Assembly (NCBI GenBank): GCA_937928575.1
Contig: CALFWW010000046.1
Location: forward strand, 1-64,000
DNA length: 64,000 nucleotides
Reading direction: 5' to 3'
Source: an uncultured Saprospiraceae bacterium
GTDB lineage: Bacteria > Bacteroidota > Bacteroidia > Chitinophagales > Saprospiraceae
Below the pieces are notes generated by a model that was not told where the DNA came from, did not search any database, and saw only the letters and a program-made list of their open reading frames with translations. Shown here piece by piece: positions 1-8,500 of this stretch (the stretch's first letter is position 1; each line of letters begins with the position of its first letter). The position numbers and the translations under genes were made by a program.

Positions 1-105
1 ATCTTCGTTAGAAAGCCCTGTCTGCTTGGCGCAGTCAGGCAGGCTCGCCGTAACTAAGGCTATGTCTACGTTTTCTGCCTTGATCTCGAAAAATTTTCCT
101 TCCAA
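1..105 (-). repeat. Dispersed small-peptide element, copy 1 (partial, interrupted in frame by a palindrome)
   Basis: Read on the minus strand from a TTG at 103-105, this stretch encodes EGKFFEIKAENVDIALVTAS, then nine inserted residues, then LSNED, and stays open to the window edge. The peptide closely matches the 32-residue ORF at 42753-42851 (DEKFIEIKTENADITLVTVR then LSNED). The nine extra codons are a 27-bp palindromic block at 17-43 with the outer arms CCTGTCTG and CAGGCAGG. A stop codon lies shortly upstream of the TTG, so this is either a very small gene or the remnant of one. Repeat status is seen directly; coding status is inference. The element continues beyond the left edge. Confidence 0.6.
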
Positions 106-234
106 AATATATCCGCACTTTTAGACTACAATTTGTATAACTGAATAGTTGGGTATTTGGTGAGCTTTCATAGAATTCTTTTTAGTAATATAGTTATTCC
201 TTATTTTTATTTCAAAATTTATTCTACAAAAAGA

Positions 235-262
235 AAAGCCCCCGCAAAAATGCGGAGGCTTT
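235..262 (-). terminator. Rho-independent terminator of the RRM gene
   Basis: An 11-bp stem (AAAGCCTCCGC on the minus strand, one G-U wobble) closes a 6-base loop and is followed on the minus strand by a T-rich run. It lies about 28 bases after the stop codon of the RRM protein gene. Confidence 0.8.
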
Positions 263-289
263 CTTTAGAATAATATTTTTCGATATATC

Positions 290-595
290 CTAGTAGCGAT
301 TTCCACCGCCACCACGGTTGTAACCACCGCCACCGCGGTTGTTATCTCTACGTTCTCTTGGCTCTGCTTTCTTGACTACGATAGTTCTACCATCTAAGTC
401 AGTGTCATTTAAACCGTTAATAGCTGCTTGTCCTTCTTCGTCGCTTGCCATTTCAACAAATCCAAAACCTTTAGATCTGCCTGTAAATTTGTCCATAATG
501 ATTTTGACTGAATCTACTGCACCGTATTGAGCGAATGCATTTTCCAATGTAGACTCGTGTGTGTCAAAGTTTAATTTGGCTACAAAAATGTTCAT
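290..595 (-). CDS. RRM-type RNA-binding protein with Gly-rich tail
   Basis: A 101-residue single-RRM protein. RNP2 is visible as IFVAKL (residues 3-8) and RNP1 as KGFGFVEM (42-49), giving the usual beta-alpha-beta-beta-alpha-beta fold over about residues 1-80. The tail from about 85 is Arg/Gly/Asn-rich (RGGGGYNRGGGG), as in glycine-rich bacterial RNA-binding proteins. Family knowledge: such short RRM proteins in Bacteroidota and cyanobacteria bind RNA and are often induced by cold, perhaps in place of CspA-type proteins. The gene stands alone, with a long A/T-rich leader of about 150 bases behind a TAnnTTTG promoter element and a strong terminator. The start is the only ATG that gives a complete RRM. 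RNA targets cannot be read from the sequence. Confidence 0.93.
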   Translation of the reverse strand: MNIFVAKLNFDTHESTLENAFAQYGAVDSVKIIMDKFTGRSKGFGFVEMASDEEGQAAINGLNDTDLDGRTIVVKKAEPRERRDNNRGGGGYNRGGGGNRY

Positions 596-758
596 AATAA
601 AAAAAAATTAAAAAATTAAAAAATTTGGAAGTCGGATTAGGAGAAGACAAAGACTAATAACTTACTTGAAAGCAAAGAAACTGATAAACTACTAAATGAC
701 TAACATGATAATAACTTAGGAAAACTGAAAGAAGTTCCTTCATTTTCCTTTTACGCTC

Positions 759-766
759 CAAAGATA
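759..766 (-). promoter_or_regulatory. Putative Bacteroidota -7 promoter element for the RRM gene
   Basis: On the minus strand this reads TATCTTTG, a perfect match to the TAnnTTTG element used by the Bacteroidota primary sigma factor. No convincing TTTG -33 box is at the standard distance; the nearest TTTTTTG is only about 12 bases upstream. Transcription from here would give an mRNA leader of about 155 bases, compatible with post-transcriptional or cold-linked control of the RRM gene. Confidence 0.45.
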
Positions 767-1411
767 GACATATTTTTACAAAAAATCCTATATAATCTGA
801 TAACAAGCTGATTTTAAAAGAATTAGCTTGAGTGTTAAATTTTGTTAATTGATATGGCTATTTGTGTTAGTGGGCTCATTTATCGTGTCTTTCTACAATT
901 TAATTAGCTACTGGAAATAATATAAATAACTGATTATCAATAAAATGATTGGTAAATCTCTTTTTTATCAGCCACTCAAATTAATTGACGGTCAACATAT
1001 ATCTCATCCTATTTGAGGTTTTCGAGCATTATGATGCTATTCTTTCAATTGTTGAGTTTGGAATGTTATTAATTGATCTTCAAATTTCAAGTGAATCAAT
1101 ATGAGTGGCTATATCTGAATTAGCAACGATCAAATAGAGGGCGATTTCAATAAGCATAGACTTCAGGTGAGATTGAGCCCAAGGCAAAATATCATATTGC
1201 CACTACAAAATACAATTTGAGAAACGGTACAACCTCTCTCGTAATTATTATGGAATCCAAAACTTTTATGACCTCGTATTCTTTTTGTAGTTAAAAATAA
1301 ATAGGGTTCAAAAGAGCATTGAAATATAGTCGATTATTTATCGATTTTAATCTAAGAAAATGGAATCACACTGTTATACTGAATAGATTGAGTAAATCAA
1401 ATCAGTAAAAT
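767..1411. other. Intergenic region, nothing recognised
   Basis: About 640 bases of AT-rich sequence with no open frame of useful length on either strand, no tRNA-like fold and no clear repeat shared with the rest of the window. It separates the divergently oriented RRM gene and the TPR-like membrane protein gene, so promoters for both probably lie here. Confidence 0.5.
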
Positions 1412-1990
1412 ATGGGATTCTCTGGTTGTCATATTAACAGACATTCGGGTACTGCAAATAAACCCCGAAAAAATATTTTCAAAAGTTCCAAAAAAGGAAT
1501 TGAAATAATACAGGTTGAGGAGGGTAACTACAACATAGACAAATTTGGTGAGATCAAACCTACTCCTCCATTTAGAAACAACAAGCATGATTCGTTGATC
1601 AAATATGGTGTGAAAGTTCCAATAGCAATTTTGTTTTTAATGGCATATGGCAAGGCGATTCACTTTTATGCGAACTACAAATATGACAATTGGCCGATTG
1701 TTCGAGAACGTATTATTTCGGAAGAGCAAAGACGTTTTGACAAAGAACTTATCGATGCGTATCATATCTCTGTCAAACAAGGTTTTCGTTATCTTGATTT
1801 CGCAGAATATCAGTTAGCGCAGGCAGAATTTAGTCATGCAATTCGATTATTTCCTAAAGCTCGAAAAGCTAGAGTAGGTTTATATACCGCTTTAAGTCAA
1901 CAATGTATTTTGGAAAATAAGTATTGCGAAGAGGCAGCTGAGAATTTGAAGTATTTGAAACACATGAATTACAGTGGGGTAGCTGAATAA
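1412..1990 (+). CDS. Hypothetical single-pass membrane protein with a TPR-like segment
   Basis: A 192-residue protein of no recognised family. Residues 1-60 are polar and basic. One hydrophobic segment at about 66-86 (VKVPIAILFLMAYG) should cross the membrane, which with the basic N-terminus predicts an N-in topology. Residues about 121-160 (YLDFAEYQLAQAEFSHAIRL followed by FPKARKARVGLYTALS) look like one TPR hairpin with the usual small-residue and Ala positions. The gene is isolated between two intergenic stretches. A role in a membrane-bound protein complex is a guess from the TPR alone. Confidence 0.6.
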   Translation: MGFSGCHINRHSGTANKPRKNIFKSSKKGIEIIQVEEGNYNIDKFGEIKPTPPFRNNKHDSLIKYGVKVPIAILFLMAYGKAIHFYANYKYDNWPIVRERIISEEQRRFDKELIDAYHISVKQGFRYLDFAEYQLAQAEFSHAIRLFPKARKARVGLYTALSQQCILENKYCEEAAENLKYLKHMNYSGVAE

Positions 1991-2127
1991 GCTAGTAGAA
2001 ATCTGTTAATGTCATAACAATATAGTTGCAATTAATTTATAGCTAATTGGGTATGTGGTATAACCAGATTTTATGGATGACGAGGTACAGCCGTGCGCCG
2101 AACAAAACTTGAATAAAAAATAACAAA

Positions 2128-2811
2128 TTACTGACCCAAATAATTCACACCAAGATTGTCCAATGTTTGAAAATTCAACAGACCAATGGGTAGGTTGTGA
2201 TCTTTTTGATAATTATTTAGCCCGGCTTTCAAAAGTGTATTAATTTTTTCAGTAGGTGGACCTGTTTCATATTTTTTCTCTGCCAGCAGATTCTGAATAT
2301 TTAATACGAGCAATGGAGAAACTTGGTCGTCACAAATTACTTTTTGTTTCTCGACGTAACCACCTTTTTTAATGAGTTTCTTTTTAACAATTTCTTTGAT
2401 TTCATAATTACTAGATTGATTAATATCTTTAAGTACTGTTATAGTCTCAGTCTCAGCAGGAACTTCTACCAGACACCAAACCAGGCAATCATTGGGATCT
2501 GCAGAAAGACAATTTCGGTCGGCTTTTTTCTTGACCCATTCCGTCTTACTAGCTTTGATTTCAATTTCGACTTCTTCTAAATCGACCGCTTCTGTTGATG
2601 CGTCACCAGTGTAAATATGATAGGTAGTGATTTCATCCTCATAAATAGCCGGCATTAAACAATCCTGCCAACAATCTCCGTTTTCGTCCACAAATTGTTT
2701 TTTAGAAATTTTCGTTTGTCCCGCTAATTGATTGTTATTTGGAACATAGTGCGAATTGCAAGAAGAAAAAATGAAGAGAGATAGAATAAAAAGAAGGTGT
2801 CTATATTTCAT
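2128..2811 (-). CDS. Lipoprotein with peptidoglycan-binding-like C-terminus
   Basis: The start is placed at the second Met (2811) because it gives a clean lipoprotein signal: MKYRHLLFILSLFIFSSC, with the lipobox ending FSSC. The longer frame to 2883 would bury this signal behind 24 non-signal residues. The mature protein is about 210 residues and has several Cys (near CWQDC, DRNCLSADPNDC, KVICDD). The C-terminal 40 residues (LLKAGLNNYQKDHNLPIGLL, then a Gly-Val ending) resemble the helical repeat of PG_binding_1 domains. It is probably anchored in the outer membrane and may touch peptidoglycan. Export is well supported; the binding function is inference. Confidence 0.7.
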   Translation of the reverse strand: MKYRHLLFILSLFIFSSCNSHYVPNNNQLAGQTKISKKQFVDENGDCWQDCLMPAIYEDEITTYHIYTGDASTEAVDLEEVEIEIKASKTEWVKKKADRNCLSADPNDCLVWCLVEVPAETETITVLKDINQSSNYEIKEIVKKKLIKKGGYVEKQKVICDDQVSPLLVLNIQNLLAEKKYETGPPTEKINTLLKAGLNNYQKDHNLPIGLLNFQTLDNLGVNYLGQ

Positions 2812-2977
2812 GTTAAGTGATTTTATGGATACTGTGCTCAATTTTTTATTAATTAAATTTAGTCTAAAAAATAAAAGGAGCAAAATTCAGAGTTTACCTT
2901 AACAAAAATTCCTCAATAAGCATCTGCTTCGAATGTGATTGTGCGACTACAAGACAAAGTCAAAAAGATAAAATTAA

Positions 2978-3829
2978 TTACTCCATTAAGTCATAGCCAA
3001 AGAACTCTAGCAAGCCAATATTTCTTTTAAAAATGATATTGATTTTATCTAATTGGGCTTCAGTGATATTGTTGATTTTTTCTTTGTTTAAGTTGGTAAC
3101 ACCGATGTTTTCGTTTCTTACATTTTGTGTTGGATAGTTCAGGGACAATTGGATATCACTGAGTTCGGGTAAGTGTTGTTTTAATTTTTCAACTACTTGA
3201 TCGGGGTGTTCCGACATTTCTTCATAGGAAAAAGAAATTACATTGTTAAGTTGATTGATGTTTTTTTGTTGAAAACGCATACATTTCATAGCGAATTTCG
3301 CTGCATTTGTTGGTCCCCAATTATTTCTTCTCATCAATCCTTCACAATGTGCATACGGATTGCGATAGATGGCAACAAAATAAGCAGGTTGGAATTCTTT
3401 CTCAATCACATTCGCACGAACAATGCTGCACGGACTTTTTTCCAGCAATATTGGTTTCGTAATGTCCCAATATTTTAGCCATTCATTTTTGATAAAGGGC
3501 CATTCAAATTCGGTTTCCGGTTTCCATCGTTGTTTATTTAGAAACATGATTTCACGAACCTTTGGAAGTTGTTGCCCCTCACGAGAGTGAAATATATTAT
3601 TCGAGGAGACATTGGAAGAGGAGGAAATGATATGGTTTAATAGAGTAGAGCCACAAAATGGTGGAGACAAAATAAAGAGAAACTTATTTTCTTTACGATT
3701 GAGGAACGTTCTTCTGAAATAGTTTTTAGTTTTTATCGCATGGTATAAGTTATCAATCGTCCAATCGATCAAGACTTTAGTTCGCTGCTTTCCTAAAACG
3801 CGGTTGGCTGATTTGGTAATCCAATGCAT
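2978..3829 (-). CDS. Sulfotransferase family protein
   Basis: A 283-residue cytosolic-type sulfotransferase. The 5'-phosphosulfate loop is seen as SPPFCGSTLL (residues 55-64). The 3'-phosphate motif is FVAIYRNPYAHCEGLMRR (152-169), with the Arg-Asn-Pro typical of PAPS-dependent enzymes. Such enzymes move sulfate from PAPS to a hydroxyl or amine of a glycan, lipid or small molecule; the acceptor cannot be told. The ATG overlaps the stop codon of the upstream pentapeptide-repeat gene (TAATG arrangement), so the two are translationally coupled. No PAPS synthesis genes are in the window. Confidence 0.82.
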   Translation of the reverse strand: MHWITKSANRVLGKQRTKVLIDWTIDNLYHAIKTKNYFRRTFLNRKENKFLFILSPPFCGSTLLNHIISSSSNVSSNNIFHSREGQQLPKVREIMFLNKQRWKPETEFEWPFIKNEWLKYWDITKPILLEKSPCSIVRANVIEKEFQPAYFVAIYRNPYAHCEGLMRRNNWGPTNAAKFAMKCMRFQQKNINQLNNVISFSYEEMSEHPDQVVEKLKQHLPELSDIQLSLNYPTQNVRNENIGVTNLNKEKINNITEAQLDKINIIFKRNIGLLEFFGYDLME

Positions 3830-4401
3830 TATTTTATGACTAAACTGTATTTATTCAACAAATTGATTACGTTTTCTCTGGAGAAGGAGGCATTCTTGAT
3901 ATTGTTGTTTTCGGGATTGATGATAAAATGAGCAGCCGTCGTGAAATCTGCTTTATTTAAATTGGTATTATGAAAAATGGCATTAGTTAAATTTGTATTG
4001 TCAAAAACAACACCTTTCATGTCTGCACGAGAAAAATCTACTTCAACCAACGAACAATTTTTAAAGATTGTATTTTGTAGGGTCAATTCAATAAAAGTGG
4101 AGTAGTCTAAAATGCAATCAGTAAAAGAGAATTCAAGTAAAAATTTATTACAAGTATCAAATTGAAGTCCAATCAACTTACAATTATTAAAATTCACATC
4201 TCTAAATGCTGCATTCTGGACGTTGGCATTACTAAAATCACAATCCTTTAATTGACATTCTATAAAATTAACTTCAGACATTTTATTTTTGGTGAAATTG
4301 CAATTTATAAAAGTACAATTCTCATAGGTCCCCATCGCAATGGGTTCACTCGTGTAATCTATGTTTTTAAATGTCTTCTCAAAATGCTCTTCTTTAAACA
4401 T
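3829..4401 (-). CDS. Pentapeptide repeat protein
   Basis: A 190-residue protein built almost wholly of pentapeptide repeats of the A(D/N)LXX kind from about residue 25 to 165, for example NCTFINCNFTKN, CDFSNANVQNAAF and VDFSRADMKGVVF. Repeats with central Phe/Leu every five residues fold as a right-handed quadrilateral beta-helix. Members of this size include Qnr- and MfpA-like DNA mimics that protect gyrase, but many have no known role and nothing here proves gyrase binding. No signal peptide. Its stop overlaps the start of the sulfotransferase gene, so the two form an operon. Confidence 0.85.
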   Translation of the reverse strand: MFKEEHFEKTFKNIDYTSEPIAMGTYENCTFINCNFTKNKMSEVNFIECQLKDCDFSNANVQNAAFRDVNFNNCKLIGLQFDTCNKFLLEFSFTDCILDYSTFIELTLQNTIFKNCSLVEVDFSRADMKGVVFDNTNLTNAIFHNTNLNKADFTTAAHFIINPENNNIKNASFSRENVINLLNKYSLVIK

Positions 4402-4773
4402 TCTTCTGCTTTTTAATTCTCATAATTTGATATGGTTGTGGTAGTTCATCAATCCAATGTCGGTACAACGCCTTCTTTCCTCATATAATATTTAAGAATG
4501 GTGATTGTGAATTATTGGGATGTCTAACCATGTTTTTGTCGATGGAAATTTTACTATCCATTCACATGCTTTTGTATCTCTTCAAAGCGCATTTTGGTTT
4601 TTGCGAATAATCTTGATGGATTGGGGAGAGGCTATATTTGTAATTATAATGTTTGAAGTTCAATGATTATGAAATTTTCTTTTAGGTAAACATTGGGGGC
4701 TATTGAGGGACAAATTGTCAACCAACATAAAAACACTTTGATCGATGTAATTTTTTATCTCATCCGCTAGCAT
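4402..4773. other. Intergenic region, nothing recognised
   Basis: About 370 AT-rich bases between two minus-strand genes. No reading frame, hairpin terminator or repeat shared with the rest of the window was found. It should contain the promoter of the pentapeptide/sulfotransferase pair. Confidence 0.5.
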
Positions 4774-5160
4774 TTAATTCCTTCTTGTATTTATTCGATC
4801 TGTAGCCTCTCTGAATTTCTTAATTAAATCTGCTCTAAAACTCGATATTGCTTTTGCTTCATTATCATCCATTCCAGCACTAGCTTTAGACATTTTTTCT
4901 AACAATTCAATCAAATATTGATACTCTTTTTCTGGACCATGGGCTTCGCAACAAGTGATGACTTTTTTATAAGTATCCTCAAGAGGATTTTTTTTCTCTT
5001 TTTCATAGTTAAAAGACCAAAGTACCTGTTCGCCAAATTTGTAATCAGCTAATTCCTCTTTAATAACTTTCAATTCTGAATCTTGAATCTCACCATCGGC
5101 CATAGCAACTACGTACAGCAATTCTCCGAACGCTTCGTAAATTTTTTCAGGATTTCCCAT
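4774..5160 (-). CDS. TerB-like tellurite-resistance family protein
   Basis: A 128-residue all-helical protein. The segment LLYVVAMADGEIQDSELKVI is the hallmark of the TerB/DjlA N-terminal fold, where the Asp and Glu of ADGEI..SE form a divalent-metal site. It lacks a signal peptide. TerB-domain proteins are cytosolic or membrane-peripheral and are linked to tellurite and stress responses and to phage-related systems; the family name does not establish tellurite resistance. It stands alone, without terC/D/E neighbours. On the minus strand a TATCTTCG at 5186-5193, one mismatch from the Bacteroidota -7 element, may be its promoter. Confidence 0.75.
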   Translation of the reverse strand: MGNPEKIYEAFGELLYVVAMADGEIQDSELKVIKEELADYKFGEQVLWSFNYEKEKKNPLEDTYKKVITCCEAHGPEKEYQYLIELLEKMSKASAGMDDNEAKAISSFRADLIKKFREATDRINTRRN

Positions 5161-5589
5161 TGTTTTGTTTTTCGTTTAGTTGAAGCGAAGATAACGAAAA
5201 TGAACGGAATAGTTTATCTATAAAATTTAGCTTATCCACATGATTCAGAATAAAGTCATACTATCAACACTCAAAATTGAAATTTTAGAAAAAAAATTAC
5301 AGGCTATCAATACAATTACATCATATCCTATGGGTAGCATTTTTATCCCATAATAGTTGTCGTTCTTAAAATTTATTAGACTATTTCAGTCAATTTTTAA
5401 ACCAAATGCATGTCACAAAATCATCATCTTAAATACCTAATGTGCTTGTGTTTAGTGTCTTTTCATATAAGACTTTTGGCATATTAATTGGCTAACTATA
5501 TATAAAAACACACTATATTTTGAATTTGCTATAAATTCCTCCTACGATACTAAAGTAAATTCATTTAGAATAAATTTAAAGGTTTGAGC
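5161..5589. other. Divergent intergenic region upstream of the surface-protein island
   Basis: About 430 very AT-rich bases between the TerB-like gene (minus) and the first large adhesin (plus). A TATATTTTG around 5514 is close to a TAnnTTTG -7 element, but the spacing to the nearest upstream TTG (about 22 bases) is only marginally acceptable. No small gene was seen. Confidence 0.4.
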
Positions 5590-8500
5590 ATGAGAAAACT
5601 GATGCAACACTTTGTAGTTGTTGTGCTTGTATTGTTATTTACTTCCCATATCCAAGGTCAGAATATCGACTTTACCCTACGATTTGATGAGATAAGTGGA
5701 CAATACCAAGTTTATGGAAAACCCGATTTTAGCGATGGTCTTTTCTTTGCGGCAGGTGGAAATCAAATATCTTTGGTTGTACCCAGTGCAGTAGTAGACG
5801 CGCCGTTGAATGTCCAAACTGTCAATGGAGGTATCTGGGTCGATAATTCTCAAGTATACAGCCCAACACCCGATCCTGCACATGATTTTCACGGCATCGC
5901 TTCCAATGGTTCCATTATTTCATTAGTTGCGAATCAGGAGATTTTGCTTTTCACTTTTACACTATCTGGCAATCCATGTGTCTCCCAAATTCGATTATTT
6001 GAAAATGGAACAGATCCACAATCCAATGAAAGTGGAATGAGTGGAGGAGACTTTAATAATTACTTCGCCAACGTATTTGATTTCCAAGATTATTATCAAG
6101 CCAATTACGGTAACAGTATTTTTTGTCCGGAACCACCACAAATTGTTCCTGATAGCATCATTGTCCCTGAAGATAGTTTAATGAATCTTTGTTTGGCAAT
6201 TACGGATATCAATATTGGAGATACTTTCTATTCAACATTATGTGCACCAAGTGCTTCAAATGGAACCTCCACCTTGTCAGTTTCTGGTGATCAACTTTGT
6301 ATAAATTATGTTCCTGATCCAGGTTATTGGGGTTTTGATGAATTTTGTGTCACGGTTTGTGATCAAGATTCACTTTGTAATTCATATATGATTCCAGTTG
6401 AAGTAATACCAGATAATTGTTTGGATTCAGATGGTGATAATATTTGTGATTTAGTCGACAATTGTGTTAATATAGCCAATCCGCTTCAAGCAGATTGTGA
6501 TGCCGATGGTATTGGTGATCTTTGCGAACCAGACACCGATGGAGATGGAGTACCTGATGATTGTGATTTGTGTATTGGAAATGATGCAACCGGTGATAGC
6601 GACGGTGATGGAGTGTGTGATGAAATTGACAATTGTATTTTTATTTCAAATCCATTGCAAGCAGATTGTGATGGCGATGGTGAAGGAGATTTATGTGAGA
6701 TAGATAGCGATACAGATGGTGTGCCTGACAATTGTGATTTGTGTATTGGAAATGATGCAACCGGTGATAGCGACGGTGATGGAGTGTGTGATGAAATTGA
6801 TAACTGTGTCCTTACTCCAAATCCAGATCAACTTGATTGTGATGCCGATGGAATTGGTGATTTATGCGCAGCCGATAGTGATGGAGACGCTATTCCTGAT
6901 GGTTGCGATATTTGTTTAGGAAATGACGCAACAGGTGATTCCGATAATGACGGTATTTGTGATGAAATAGACAACTGTGTATTTATTTCAAATCCATTGC
7001 AAGCAGATTGTGATGGAGATGGAGAAGGAAATCTATGCGAAGACGATACGGATAATGATGGCATTCCGGACGGATGTGATCTTTGTTTCGGATTGGATAG
7101 CTCAGGAGATACCGACGGTGATTTGATTTGTGATAACATTGACAATTGTATTGATATTCCAAATCCTGCACAAGCAGATTGTGACAATGATGGAATCGGC
7201 GATGCCTGCGAACCGGATTCAGATGGCGATAGTGTCCCTGATGATTGTGACATCTGTTTTGGAAATGATTTATTCGGTGATGAGGATGGTGATGGTATTT
7301 GCGATGATTTTATGGGCTGTGTGAATGAAGCCGAGGTTGGTAATGATGGTGAGGAATGTGTTCAGCCATACACAGATGTCAATTTGTTTGCTACAATCCT
7401 TGATCCGAATGCCAATCTTGATTTGTATAGTTTTAGTTGGTCAGGTAATAACTTCCAATCTTCAAGTCAAAATCCTATTCTCCCTAACATTCAAAATACG
7501 GATTCGGGAACATATACAGTGACTGTTACCAATACGGTGACCTTATGTGAATCTGTGCTTTCCACAGTAGTCGACGTAACGGTCATACCAAACGAACCAC
7601 AAATAGAAGCAATGGATGATTTGGTTTGTCTCGGAAATACAACTCAACTAACAGTCCCAACTTACAATGGTACTGAAGTTTATTACGAATGGGTAGGGCC
7701 AAATGGTACAACTTCTTCAGGAGCTTATCCAGATCAGTCAATCCTTGAAATTACTAATTTTTCAAATGCCGATGCAGGCAACTATTCGGTCAGCGTCCTT
7801 GTTGATGGATGTAGTTCCTTGATGTCGGCAACTATTAACTTAGGGATTCAAAGTTCGTTGCAAGCACCGTCAATTCTTGGTGACACAGAAGTATGTCAAA
7901 ACAGTGTTGTAAATTTGATGACTGATTTCTTAGCAGATGAATATATTTGGACTGGTCCCAATGGATTTACATCAGATCAACAAAATCCTGCAGTTACGAT
8001 TTCGGCAGCATCGCAACATGAAGGGGCTTATAATTTACAAGTTACTTTGAATGGATGTACTTCACCAATGAGCACGGTCCAAGTCAGTATAAATGAATTT
8101 GAGGAAAATCCAATATTGGAAATGACACAAGATATTTGTGATGGTGATGATATCATTTTAAATGTTGTCGAGTCGACTGGTGATTCCTATCAGTGGATTG
8201 CTCCATCCGCTACTCCTAATAGTTCATTCGGAATGCTTGGTGATCCCGATAACGTGATTTGGACATCAAGTCCTACCACGACAATCTCTTTAACGGATCA
8301 TCCCGAATTCTATGAAAGTGGTGAATGGCGCGTTCAAGCAATCAACTCAATTGGCTGTGCATCAGCACCTTCGATACCTCAAACGCTAACAATACATGAA
8401 GCTCCACCGGCAGCGATTGTCTCTTCAGAAGGGGATGTCTGCGAATATGAACCCGTGTATTTACATGCGAGTCCGGTACCCGATGTGACCTACAGATGGT

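Noticed and set aside
2811-2883. Upstream start of the lipoprotein
   Set aside because: It would place 24 residues before a perfect lipoprotein signal peptide and so disable it.
5584-5592. TTG start six bases before the ATG of the first adhesin (same pattern at 27742)
   Set aside because: The ATG directly precedes a basic signal-peptide start in both proteins, so the TTG adds only two residues and is not needed.
6486-7253. Long minus-strand frames rich in Ser and Pro opposite the thrombospondin repeats
   Set aside because: They are the reverse reading of a repetitive Asp/Gly-coding sequence; the plus-strand repeats, signal peptide and sorting domain are real.
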